Assembly (NCBI GenBank): GCA_016213925.1
Contig: JACQZH010000011.1
Location: forward strand, 1 to 33,572
DNA length: 33,572 bases
From: Candidatus Omnitrophota bacterium
Lineage (GTDB): Bacteria > Omnitrophota > Gorgyraeia > B26-G9
Direction of reading: 5' to 3'
The stretch's first letter is position 1, and every line of letters begins with the position of its first letter. The notes beneath the pieces are model-generated. The model made no database searches and was not told where the DNA came from. It worked only from the letters and a program-made list of their open reading frames with translations. The position numbers were made by a program, and so were the translations under genes. Shown here piece by piece: positions 1 to 8,017 of this stretch.

Positions 1-270
1 AAAATCAGGAAGATTTTTGCGTAGTAGGCGACTCCTCTCGTGGGCTTTAAACTTTTTTTCTGAGGAGTCGAATCGAGCCGAATGCCGAGCAGGTGCGAGG
101 AAAAGCGAGCCCTCCAAATAAAGCTGGATGACAGGCAGGATTGCGAGCGGAAGTGAAGCGACTCATCCCTTGAATGAAGTTCTTCTTTTGAATATGCCAT
201 CGGGGTGCCGAAGAAGTTTCAGAAAAAAGCTAGCTCATTCGGCATCGTGGACTTTGGTTTTTCAAGTAAA
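1..270. repeat. Degenerate copies of the tRNA-associated repeat family
   Basis: This stretch has no gene and is built from blocks shared with the repeats that follow the tRNA genes at 18588-19150. GTAGTAGGCGACTCCT (21-36) resembles the element 3' end at 18755-18768. GAGTCGAATCGAGCCGAATG (65-84) and GAGGAAAAGCGAGC (97-110) resemble 18647-18690. GACTCATCCC, GAATGAAGT and CGGGGTGCCGA (160-211) match 19045-19099, and TTCGGCATCG (239-248) matches 19125-19134. A short imperfect direct repeat, TCGTGGGCTTT (38-48) and TCGTGGACTTT (245-255), brackets most of the block, as in the tRNA-linked copies. A tRNA gene may lie just before the window; that is inference. Confidence 0.6.
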
Positions 271-294
271 GCTAAACATTGAAATTAAAAATAA

Positions 295-1545
295 ATGAGT
301 AAATTTAGAGCGATTTTTAAAGATAAGAATTTCTTTTGTTTTTGGATTGGGCAGGTTGTTTCTCAATTTGGTGACCGGCTTAATCAAATGGCGCTTATAT
401 TTATTGTATCCAGTCGTTTCTCCGGTTCTTCTTCGTATGGATTGGCATTAGCAAAGGTTATATCATTTACGATAATTCCTTCTTTTCTTATTAGCCCGTT
501 AGCCGGTGCTTTAGTTGACCGTTGGAATCGCAAGTACACAATGATTATCAGTGATCTTATACGTGCTGCGTTGGTGCTATTTATTCCATTGGTTTTAAAA
601 TTTTCTGATTCATTTGTCCCTATTTATTGTATTGTATTCTTGATTTTTTCGACAAGTTGTTTTTTTCTGCCTTCAAAATTTTCAATAATTCCTCAAATCG
701 TAGATAAAGAAAAATTACTTATTGCAAATTCCCTGACAAATATAACTATAATGATTGCTGCGGTTTTAGGAGTTGGGCTGGGAGGAGCGTTGATAGAAAA
801 AAGCGGAGCAGTATTAGGTTTTTACATTGATGCGTTCACATATCTCATTTCTGCTTGTTTATTATTTTTTGTTAGGACTAAGGATACAGTGAATGGAGAA
901 AAAGTCGAGGGAAATAAAAAGCTAAGTCTTTTATTTAAATCAATATGGGGTGAGATTAAGGAGGGGATATCATATATAAGGGGGAATCCTTATTTACGGT
1001 TTGTGTTTTTTACGATTTTTATACTTATGTCTGCGGCCGGTGCGGTTTCAACGGTAACGGTGATTTTTATTCAAAATGTTTTCAGCTCGGTTACAAGAGA
1101 TTTAGGATTTTTATCTTTTTTCCTCGGTGCCGGTTTTTTCCTCGGGACGCTTATTTGCGGGAGATTTGCGGAAAAGGTTTCTAAAGTAAAGGTGATATTT
1201 TTTGGATTAATTGCCAGTGGGTTTTTTTTGAGTTGTTTTGCGGTTTTTTTAAAAATTTATCCGTCGATGGTGATTGCTGGGATACTGACTATTTTGCTTG
1301 GGGCTGCGGTTGGCCCGATCTTTATTTCTGTCACAACCTTAATCCATGAAGTGGCAAAAACTAAAATGGGAGGAAGGACATTTAGCTCTTTAGGGATAGT
1401 CATGAATTTAGGTTTTCTGCTTTTTATGTTCATAGCATCCTTATTATTAGGATCTTTTCCTCCTGGGATGGTAATCGTGATAGTATCCGGCGGTTTTCTA
1501 TTTTACGGTATTTTAGGGTTAATTTATTTCCGAGGTAAACGCTAA
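295..1545 (+). CDS. MFS family transporter (MFS_3 / EntS-like exporter)
   Basis: A 416-residue integral membrane protein made almost entirely of hydrophobic helices, about 12 by eye, the usual size for the major facilitator superfamily. The loop between helices 2 and 3 carries the family signature in the form GALVDRWNRK (about residues 71-80), and the N-terminus FWIGQVVSQFGDRLNQMAL is typical of the MFS_3/enterobactin-exporter-like group, which exports small molecules by proton antiport. The substrate cannot be read from the sequence. A second conserved segment, ICGRFAEKVSKVK (about 287-299), lies after the central cytoplasmic loop. The ATG at 295 has no strong ribosome binding site. The gene stands alone between the repeat block and the accD promoter. 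Confidence 0.85.
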   Translation: MSKFRAIFKDKNFFCFWIGQVVSQFGDRLNQMALIFIVSSRFSGSSSYGLALAKVISFTIIPSFLISPLAGALVDRWNRKYTMIISDLIRAALVLFIPLVLKFSDSFVPIYCIVFLIFSTSCFFLPSKFSIIPQIVDKEKLLIANSLTNITIMIAAVLGVGLGGALIEKSGAVLGFYIDAFTYLISACLLFFVRTKDTVNGEKVEGNKKLSLLFKSIWGEIKEGISYIRGNPYLRFVFFTIFILMSAAGAVSTVTVIFIQNVFSSVTRDLGFLSFFLGAGFFLGTLICGRFAEKVSKVKVIFFGLIASGFFLSCFAVFLKIYPSMVIAGILTILLGAAVGPIFISVTTLIHEVAKTKMGGRTFSSLGIVMNLGFLLFMFIASLLLGSFPPGMVIVIVSGGFLFYGILGLIYFRGKR

Positions 1546-1566
1546 GTTTCTAAAAGTAATGTATTA

Positions 1567-1602
1567 ATACTAAAAGGTAATACCAAAATGATACTAAAAG
1601 GT
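1567..1602 (+). promoter_or_regulatory. Tandem ATACTAAAAGGT repeats, possible operator for accD
   Basis: Two exact copies of ATACTAAAAGGT (1567-1578 and 1591-1602) flank a degenerate copy, ATACCAAAATG (1580-1590). The array ends four bases before the -35 hexamer of the accD promoter, a common place for a regulator binding site. The regulator is unknown; this is inferred from position and repetition only. Confidence 0.4.
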
Positions 1603-1605
1603 GTT

Positions 1606-1634
1606 TTGACAATACTTGAACTTTGTGTTAAAAT
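1606..1634 (+). promoter_or_regulatory. Sigma-70 promoter for accD
   Basis: TTGACA (1606-1611), a 17-base spacer and TAAAAT (1629-1634) form a near-consensus housekeeping promoter. The start point would be near 1641, leaving about 115 bases of leader before accD. Confidence 0.75.
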
Positions 1635-1756
1635 ATTTTAAATTTCTTTAATAGTGGTTTTAGGGAATATTGTGGCTTTTTTACTCTACTGACTGGGTCT
1701 TTTACTCTGGAAATTTACTTAACCTGTTTACAGCTATAAACTAACGGTGGAAAAAT

Positions 1757-2590
1757 ATGTTTGGAAAACCAAAATATACTATAGTTAAAATAAAGAAAAA
1801 AGAGATGCCTGACGGGTTATGCACTAAATGTGACAGCTGTGGGCAGATTATTTTTAATAAGCAGTTAAATGAGAACATGAATGTATGTACTAAATGTGAC
1901 TATCATTTTGTAGTTGGAGCACGGCAGAGAATTAGTTTTTTGATTGATGATGGGACTTTTGAAGAATATGATGCGAATTTTGAACCTAAAGATGTAATAA
2001 GTTTTAAAGGTCCAAAAACATACGAGCAAAAGATAAAAGAGGACCAAAAAATTACCGGCCTTCGCGATGCAGTTATAACAGGTTGTGGGCTTATTGATAA
2101 GAGAAAAGCTGTATTAGCGGTAACAGATTCTAATTTTATTATGGGTTCAATGGGATCTGTCCTTGGAGAAAAAATAACTAGGGCTACTGAAAAAGCTACA
2201 GAATTAGGACTGCCCTTAATTATTATTTCCGGTTCTGGAGGAGGAGCTCGAATGTATGAAGGGATGTATTCTCTTATGCAGATGGCAAAGACATCCTCGG
2301 CGTTGGCTCGGCATAAAGATAAAGGGCTGGCTTATCTTTCTGTGTTGACCAATCCTACAATGGCTGGGGTTATGGCTAGTTTTGCAAGTTTAGGGCATAT
2401 AACTATTGCTGAACCGAAGGCGTTGATAGGTTTTACTGGGCCCAGGGTTATTGAACAAACGATAAGACAAAAGCTTCCTGATGGCTTTCAAAGGGCAGAG
2501 TTTTTATTAGAGCATGGATTTGTGGATATTATTGTGCATAGGAAACAGATGAAAATATTGATTGTTAAGCTTATTGATTATCTGACTTAG
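1757..2590 (+). CDS. accD: Acetyl-CoA carboxylase carboxyltransferase subunit beta
   Basis: The beta half of the carboxyltransferase that moves CO2 from biotin carrier protein to acetyl-CoA, giving malonyl-CoA for fatty acid synthesis in the cytoplasm. An N-terminal zinc ribbon has Cys25-x2-Cys28 and Cys44-x2-Cys47 in the family context CDSCGQ and CTKCDYH. The carboxyltransferase core follows, with ISGSGGGARMYEG (about 157-169), SVLTNPTMAGVMASFASLGH and ALIGFTGPRVIEQT. The 277 residues are slightly short for the family but the fold signatures are complete. The ATG is preceded by GGTGG at 1745-1749. The partner accA is not in this window. The gene heads an apparent operon with the ROK kinase, SDR enzyme and lptD, linking membrane lipid supply to envelope assembly. 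Confidence 0.95.
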   Translation: MFGKPKYTIVKIKKKEMPDGLCTKCDSCGQIIFNKQLNENMNVCTKCDYHFVVGARQRISFLIDDGTFEEYDANFEPKDVISFKGPKTYEQKIKEDQKITGLRDAVITGCGLIDKRKAVLAVTDSNFIMGSMGSVLGEKITRATEKATELGLPLIIISGSGGGARMYEGMYSLMQMAKTSSALARHKDKGLAYLSVLTNPTMAGVMASFASLGHITIAEPKALIGFTGPRVIEQTIRQKLPDGFQRAEFLLEHGFVDIIVHRKQMKILIVKLIDYLT

Positions 2591-2680
2591 CGGGAATAGG
2601 GAAAGCTTTGCGGCCCGGGTAGCGAAGATTGTATCAAGTGATTAAAAAAACAGGAAATTATTTAGAGGAGGTAATTTAGA

Positions 2681-3286
2681 GTGCAGAGTCAGAATGCTGA
2701 ATTAAAGAGTGCTAGGTACACTATTGGAGTTGATTTCGGAGGCACAAATGTCAAATTGGCACTAGTGCGTTTCAGTGAAAAGTCTTACAGAATTGAAAAA
2801 TTTTCTACTTTCCCTACTAAAGAGTATAATCGAGATGCTTTGATTGAACAGCTTGTGATTAGGATTATTAAATTAAAAGCTGAAAGTACATTTAAGGGTA
2901 ATAAAGTGCGAGGAGTAGGTATTGGTGTTCCGGGGAGGGTAGATTTTAATAAAGGAATGGTTTTTGATTTGACGAATGTTCCGGGATGGAAGAATGTGCA
3001 TTTAAAAGAAATTCTTGAAAGTAAGGTAAAGCTTCCAGTATCAGTAGATAATGATGCAAATCTTATGGCTTTAGCAGAAAGCAAATTTGGCGCTGCAAGA
3101 GGTTATAAAAATTGTGTTTGCGTAACAATGGGTACTGGAGTTGGCGGTGGGTTGATTTTTAATGGTAAAGTATACCGGGGCATGAATTTTGCTGCTGGTG
3201 AGATCGGACATATGACGATTAATGAAAATGGCCCTTTTTTTTTTTTTGGGAGCAAAAAGCCGTTTACAGGAAGTACTAAAGGGTAA
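2681..3286 (+). pseudogene. ROK family sugar kinase, N-terminal part (frameshifted)
   Basis: N-terminal two thirds of a ROK (repressor/ORF/kinase) glucokinase-like protein, which phosphorylates a hexose with ATP. Visible are the phosphate-binding loop GVDFGGTNVK (16-25), the catalytic Asp125 in DNDAN, MGTGVGGG (150-157) and GEIGH (173-177), whose His is a zinc ligand in the family. Right after NENGP the frame enters a run of 13 T (3235-3247), and the family's CxCGxxGCLE zinc motif is missing. The frame then ends at 3286 in sequence unlike a ROK protein. The start is GTG at 2681, nine bases after GAGGAGG (2665-2671), so expression was selected for. The continuation is in another frame at 3222-3611. 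Confidence 0.85.
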
Positions 3287-3611
3287 ATATTCTGATTTAA
3301 CTTTGGAAATGCTTAATAAAGCAGCACGGAAAAAAGATGCTTTTTCCATTTTGATGTGGCAAGAAGTGGGTATGCACATGGGAGCGGTTTTAGCGGATGT
3401 GGTTAATTTACTTAATCCGGAGATAATAGTTCTTGGCGGTGGGGTTATCAATGCTGGAAGTTTAATTCTAGATCCAATCCGAAGAATAGTCCGGGATAGG
3501 GCTTTTCAGGTATCCTGCCGTAACCTGCGGATTTTACCATCAAAATTTAAGGAAAAATCGGGAATGATCGGAGCGGCATATCTTATCCTGGCAATTAAGG
3601 AGATAAAATGA
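3222..3611 (+). pseudogene. ROK family sugar kinase, C-terminal part (other frame)
   Basis: This frame carries the missing end of the ROK kinase. From about residue 13 it reads as typical family sequence, with VVNLLNPEIIVLGGGVINAG and a closing MIGAAYLILA. Removing one T (or adding two) in the 13-T run at 3235-3247 joins it to the upstream part, giving about 309 residues. Even then some 20 residues around the zinc motif would be missing compared with what I expect for the family, so the lesion is more than a simple slip. Possible causes are a true pseudogene, a consensus or assembly error at the homopolymer, or slippage. The stop overlaps the next ATG at 3608. Confidence 0.8.
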
Positions 3612-4570
3612 ATATTTTAGTTACAGGCGGAGCTGGATTTATAGGTTCATACTTAACCGAAAGCCTGATTCGTGAAGGAAATAGCGTAACTGTTATTGAT
3701 GACCTTTCTACTGGGAAGCATGATAATTTAAGTGCTTTAAATAACAATAAAAACTTTAGGTTTTTCGAGGGAAGTATCTTGGATTATAAACTTATGCTTA
3801 AACTGGTGACGGAATGTGATGTTATTTATCATCTTGCTGCGGCAGTAGGAGTAAAATTTATAGTAGAAAATCCTTTACAGTCTTTAATTACAAATGTGCG
3901 TGGAACGGAAATAGTTTTAGAACTTGCGCATATTTTTAAAAAAAAGGTTTTTATCGCTTCTTCATCGGAAGTATACGGGAAAAACGGAAAAGACCCGTTT
4001 AAAGAAACTGATGATAGGATACTTGGTTCGGCAATGATTCCCCGATGGGGATATGCATTTTCTAAGGGCTTTGATGAATTTTTAGCGATAGGATATTACC
4101 GTTCTACTTCTTTGCCGGTAGTTATCGGGCGCCTATTTAATATCTGCGGGCCAAGGCAAAGTTCCAGTTATGGTATGGTTATTCCGCGTTTTATCCAGCA
4201 GGCGCTTAACAATGAACCTATGACCGTATATGGTGATGGGACGCAAGTGCGTTCGTTTACTTTTATAGGTGATACGATCGAAGCGATCAAAGCGTTAATG
4301 AATAATCCAAAAGCAGAAGGCGGGATCTTTAATATTGGCAGTACTGAATCTGTAAGGATCATTGACTTGGCTGTAAAAATAAAAGAATTAAGTGCCAGTA
4401 CGTCTGAAATTGTTTTTATTCCCTATATACAGGCTTATGGAAAGAATTCTGAAGATATGTTTTACAGAATACCGGATATTTCCAAAATTAATGAACTCCT
4501 CGGATTTACTCCGCAGATTAAGCTTGAGGAAATGCTAAAAATAATTATTAATGAGTGTAGGAGTAGATGA
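3608..4570 (+). CDS. NAD-dependent epimerase/dehydratase (SDR), sugar-nucleotide type
   Basis: An extended short-chain dehydrogenase of 320 residues acting on a nucleotide sugar in the cytoplasm. The N-terminus holds the NAD-binding Rossmann motif GGAGFIGS (Gly7-x2-Gly10-x2-Gly13), and Asp31-Asp32 ends the second strand. The catalytic triad is visible as Ser118-120 in ASSSEVYG and Tyr149-x3-Lys153 in GYAFSK. The segment MTVYGDGTQVRSFTFIGDT is typical of UDP-glucose 4-epimerase and UDP-glucuronate decarboxylase relatives. Which of these reactions it carries out cannot be decided here. The ATG overlaps the upstream ROK stop by four bases, suggesting translational coupling, and lptD follows without a gap. 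This fits sugar-nucleotide supply for surface glycans. Confidence 0.85.
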   Translation: MNILVTGGAGFIGSYLTESLIREGNSVTVIDDLSTGKHDNLSALNNNKNFRFFEGSILDYKLMLKLVTECDVIYHLAAAVGVKFIVENPLQSLITNVRGTEIVLELAHIFKKKVFIASSSEVYGKNGKDPFKETDDRILGSAMIPRWGYAFSKGFDEFLAIGYYRSTSLPVVIGRLFNICGPRQSSSYGMVIPRFIQQALNNEPMTVYGDGTQVRSFTFIGDTIEAIKALMNNPKAEGGIFNIGSTESVRIIDLAVKIKELSASTSEIVFIPYIQAYGKNSEDMFYRIPDISKINELLGFTPQIKLEEMLKIIINECRSR

Positions 4571-6937
4571 TTGGGAATGTATGCTGCTAGTCCTAAAAGA
4601 CTTTTCCTGAAAGCTGCAGTTACTTTTTTCTCCATAATAGGTTTTTATTTGATTTTTACGCCAAGCTCTGCTTGCGCACAGGAAAACCCTTCAGAAGAAA
4701 TTATGTCCAAGGATAAAAAAGACAGCCCGGTAGTTGTTGATGCAGATGATCTTGAATATTCCGATGAAGAATACATGATTATCGGCAAGGGTAATGTAAA
4801 AATAAATTATAGTGGTGCGCTGTTAAAGGCGGACCAGGTCAAGGTAAATATTAAGACAAAAGAGACAGTTGCTTCGGGAAATGTTAGTATAGTTTACGAA
4901 GATATAACTATTTGCGGTCAAAATCTTTTTTATAATTTTGAAACAAAAAGAGGAACGGTTGAATCAGAACCAAAAAGCGAAGAAGACCAAGTCGTTGTCT
5001 TAGATCAAAGCAATAGAATTGTCACTAGACAATTTGATTTTGACTTAGAAAAACAAAAAGTGGCCACGGTTTCCCCGGTGAAACGATATGTCGGGGAAAC
5101 GATTGTTTCTTCACAGGGCCTTATTTATGATTTTTCTTCAGATACAGCTGTTGCCGATCAAACTGCTTTTGAAAGTTTTCCATGGTATGGCAAAGCGCAG
5201 ACGACAGAAAGGATTAATAAGGAGCTTTTAAAACTTAACAGAGGCTATCTTACTACTTGTGAGCTTGAAAAGCCGCATTACCGGCTGCAGGCGAAAAGAA
5301 TTTTTGTTTATATAGATGATAAAATAGTTGCCAGAAATGTTCTGCTTTTTGTCGGCAATATGCCGGTGTTTTATTACCCCTATTGGAAACAGTCGCTTAA
5401 AGAAACTAGGACGAATGTTGCGATTAGTGCCGGACACAATAAAAAATGGGGCTGGTTCATGCTTACTTCTTGGAGATATTACCTTAATGATGATATGAAA
5501 GCAATCGTGCATCTGGATGAACGTGAACTTAAAGGTTTTGCCAGCGGTGTGGATCTTCATTACAGTACTGAAAAATATGGGCAAGGAGTAACGAAGACTT
5601 ATTTTATGAATGAACGCGATAAGGATTTCATTGATGAGAAAGATAAAAAAACAAGAATGATTGAAGAAAAAGAGCGGTATCGCGCACAGGTTAAACATAA
5701 ATGGAAGCCGGATGACTCAACGCTGGCTTTATTTGAGTATAATAAGATGAGTGACATTGATTTTGTGAAGGATTATCTTTACAGAGAATATGAAGAAGAC
5801 ATACAGCCGATTTCAGAAACTTCATTAACGCATTATGAGCAGGATTTTAGTTCGGGGATATACGCGCGTAAAAGAACTAATCGTTTTTATAGCGAAGTTG
5901 AAAGACTGCCTGAATTAACTTTTGATATGCCGGGCAAAAAAATCCAGGATACTAATTTCTATTTTCGTGAAGAATTGGCACTAGTGAACTTAAATAAAAA
6001 AAATGCTGGCACTGCAGAAGATACTGATGTGAATAGAATAGATTCCTATAGTGAGTTTAAGTATCCTACTAAGCTTCCAGATGATATGGACTGGATCAAT
6101 TTTACTCCGTATCTTGGTACGCGGCAGACTTTTTATTCTAAGGACCGTTATGGCAATGAAGAAAATTTTATTCGAGGAATACATTATTACGGCGGGGAAA
6201 TGAATACAAAATTTTTCCGTTTTTTTGATTGTTCAGGAAGATTCATGGGGGTAGAATTGAATCGCCTGCGGCATGTTGTTACGCCAATTGTTAGGTATGA
6301 TTATTTGCATTCTCCTACAGTTCAACGGGATAAACTGGGAGAGTTTGATGGGATTGACAGCGTGGCTAAATTGAATTATTTTACTTTAGGAGTTGAAAAT
6401 CATTTGCAGACAAAGTGGAAAAAAAATGACAGCAAGGAACTCGAGGACATTAATTTAATCTATTTTTATCCTTACTTGGAATATATGCATGTAGTGGAAG
6501 AGCAGAAGGGGCAAAGGCACTTTTCTTATATTAATGGAGAGCTGGATATCAAACCTTTCCGTTGGCTGGATATGAATTCCGATTTGGTGTATGACCAATA
6601 TAAACGCAGGTTTAATACGGCTAATATTGATATCGCTGCTTTATCCGGTGAAAAATGGAGGGCTGGCCTGGGGAAAAGGTATCAAAGAGATGTGGATGAA
6701 CAGTTGACTGCAGATATTTATTATAAGATTAATGACAATTGGCAGGCGCGTTCTTATGCGCGTTATTTGTCTTATGAGGATGTTTTTCAGGAACAGCAAT
6801 ACACTATTTATCGTGACCTGCATTGCTGGTTCTTGGAATTAACTTATGACATTAAGACCAGCGACGATCATGCCAATACCGACTTTTTTGTGGACACTTT
6901 TAATTCCTTGATCGGTGGCTTCGAAGCGCGGGCATAG
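4571..6937 (+). CDS. lptD: LPS-assembly protein LptD (OstA/Imp)
   Basis: Outer-membrane protein that inserts lipopolysaccharide into the outer leaflet. A signal peptide (hydrophobic stretch about 11-30, cleavage after SACA at 36) is followed by an OstA/LptA-like domain (about 53-140; VVVDADDLEYSDEEYMIIGK, then repeated GN-V motifs). The LptD barrel begins with the signature around FVGNMPVFYYPYW (about 261-273) and runs to the end as alternating beta strands. The 788 residues match the family. The first possible start is TTG at 4571, seven bases after AGGAG (4559-4563); an ATG at 4577 is also possible and changes only two residues. It directly follows the SDR stop. Its presence indicates LPS and a diderm envelope. 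The last 70 bases overlap the opposing HD-GYP gene. Confidence 0.92.
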   Translation: MGMYAASPKRLFLKAAVTFFSIIGFYLIFTPSSACAQENPSEEIMSKDKKDSPVVVDADDLEYSDEEYMIIGKGNVKINYSGALLKADQVKVNIKTKETVASGNVSIVYEDITICGQNLFYNFETKRGTVESEPKSEEDQVVVLDQSNRIVTRQFDFDLEKQKVATVSPVKRYVGETIVSSQGLIYDFSSDTAVADQTAFESFPWYGKAQTTERINKELLKLNRGYLTTCELEKPHYRLQAKRIFVYIDDKIVARNVLLFVGNMPVFYYPYWKQSLKETRTNVAISAGHNKKWGWFMLTSWRYYLNDDMKAIVHLDERELKGFASGVDLHYSTEKYGQGVTKTYFMNERDKDFIDEKDKKTRMIEEKERYRAQVKHKWKPDDSTLALFEYNKMSDIDFVKDYLYREYEEDIQPISETSLTHYEQDFSSGIYARKRTNRFYSEVERLPELTFDMPGKKIQDTNFYFREELALVNLNKKNAGTAEDTDVNRIDSYSEFKYPTKLPDDMDWINFTPYLGTRQTFYSKDRYGNEENFIRGIHYYGGEMNTKFFRFFDCSGRFMGVELNRLRHVVTPIVRYDYLHSPTVQRDKLGEFDGIDSVAKLNYFTLGVENHLQTKWKKNDSKELEDINLIYFYPYLEYMHVVEEQKGQRHFSYINGELDIKPFRWLDMNSDLVYDQYKRRFNTANIDIAALSGEKWRAGLGKRYQRDVDEQLTADIYYKINDNWQARSYARYLSYEDVFQEQQYTIYRDLHCWFLELTYDIKTSDDHANTDFFVDTFNSLIGGFEARA

Positions 6938-7722
6938 GAAATTAAAATATAAACTATTTTTTTGTTAAGCTTACCTTGGGAAACATTATCTAGAAGCAGG
7001 TCAATTGCGCAGCGCAGAGTATAAGGATTTTTGCGATAAGGCCGTTTTGAAAGTAGTGCGTCAAAAACGTCTACAACAGCAATTACCTGGGAGTATTTAT
7101 TTATTTTTTTAAGTTTTTGCGGATATCCAGAGCCGTCAAGGCGTTCATGGTGTTCAAAAGCAGCACAATCATAAAGATGATGCTTATCTCCGCAATAATA
7201 GTTTAACAGCAGATAACCGATTACCGGGTGGTCCTGAAGTATTTTATGTTCTGCGATAGTTAAAGGAGTAGTTTTGTTAAGTATTTTAAAAGGGATTCTT
7301 GATTTTCCTATATCGTGAACGATCCCTAAACGCGCCATTTTGACTGGGTCGTAAATGTTTTTTAAATTATTATCCATGGAGATTTTTGTTGAAAGTATTG
7401 CAGTTAAAAGAATATGCTGATAAGTATACTGCATATTCTTTTTTATGTTTTTAAGTTCGGAAAAGACAGTTTCCGGTAAAAGAGTCCGATTAATAATTGC
7501 GGCAACTTTTAAATTAATGTTTTCTGGCTGGAGGATCACTTTATAACGGCTGACTTTTAAAGCTTTTTTTAAGTCTGCTGCCACAAAAGTCTGTTCAAGC
7601 CTGATAAAACGTATTGGTTTATTTTTTTTAATTATTATGCCCAGGGTTTTTTTATTGATTCTTTGCGTGGCTTTAATAATTAGCTTGTTATTTATAGAAT
7701 ATAGATCATTTTTAAGTTCCAT
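6868..7722 (-). CDS. HD-GYP domain protein, probable c-di-GMP phosphodiesterase
   Basis: A 284-residue cytoplasmic protein without a signal peptide or membrane helix. The C-terminal half is an HD-GYP domain, which in this family hydrolyses cyclic di-GMP. Visible are the HD pair in VHDIGK (His136-Asp137, Lys140), His165 in DHPVIG, the paired His191-His192, the GYP motif in LDGSGYP (199-201) and the metal site VVDVFDALLSKRPYR (Asp218, Asp221). The N-terminal 90 residues match no domain I recognise and are not a receiver. The ATG has GGAG seven bases upstream, and a promoter lies at 7745-7773. It converges on lptD and overlaps its 3' end by 70 bases. With the PilZ protein at 11298 it suggests c-di-GMP signalling here. 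Confidence 0.88.
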   Translation of the reverse strand: MELKNDLYSINNKLIIKATQRINKKTLGIIIKKNKPIRFIRLEQTFVAADLKKALKVSRYKVILQPENINLKVAAIINRTLLPETVFSELKNIKKNMQYTYQHILLTAILSTKISMDNNLKNIYDPVKMARLGIVHDIGKSRIPFKILNKTTPLTIAEHKILQDHPVIGYLLLNYYCGDKHHLYDCAAFEHHERLDGSGYPQKLKKINKYSQVIAVVDVFDALLSKRPYRKNPYTLRCAIDLLLDNVSQGKLNKKIVYILISYARASKPPIKELKVSTKKSVLA

Positions 7723-7744
7723 TAGGGCTCCATTTAGTGTTCCT

Positions 7745-7773
7745 ATTTTAGTTTAAAATTTGATGAAATTCAA
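7745..7773 (-). promoter_or_regulatory. Sigma-70 promoter for the HD-GYP gene
   Basis: On the minus strand, TTGAAT (7768-7773), a 17-base spacer and TAAAAT (7745-7750) form a good promoter. The start would be about 16 bases before the ATG. Confidence 0.6.
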
Positions 7774-7786
7774 GCGATAATTTAAG

Positions 7787-7858
7787 AAACCAGTTACCAG
7801 TCCGGGGGGGGAATAGCTTTTTGTATACTGGTGAAAAAACTTTTGGTGCTACTGGTTT
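7787..7858. repeat. Nested inverted repeats in the divergent intergenic region
   Basis: AAACCAGT (7787-7794) is inverted at 7851-7858 (ACTGGTTT), and inside it ACCAGT (7796-7801) is inverted at 7827-7832. A run of eight G (7804-7811) lies in the loop, unusual for this AT-rich sequence. It sits between the two divergent promoters and could be a structured or protein-binding site. Function unknown. Confidence 0.35.
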
Positions 7859-7926
7859 TTAGCCTGCGGCATTCTACCCGCTTAAGCCGTAAAGATTCCA
7901 AGGGATTTAGGGCACTTTATTATAAT

Positions 7927-7955
7927 TTGACTTATTCTGCATCAGGCGATATACT
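7927..7955 (+). promoter_or_regulatory. Sigma-70 promoter for the HAD gene
   Basis: TTGACT (7927-7932), a 17-base spacer and TATACT (7950-7955). The predicted start near 7962 leaves a leader of about 55 bases. Confidence 0.65.
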
Positions 7956-8017
7956 CAATAATAAATAGTTTTTCGTATGATAGTAAAGTATAACGTATAA
8001 TTTTTTTGGTGGTATTA

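Noticed and set aside
3071-3451. A 126-codon minus-strand frame
   Set aside because: It lies opposite the ROK kinase, has no recognisable domain and no ribosome site; it is a shadow of the real gene.
5228-5698. A 156-codon minus-strand frame
   Set aside because: It lies fully opposite lptD and has low-complexity Ile/Phe/Lys content typical of antisense frames in AT-rich genes.
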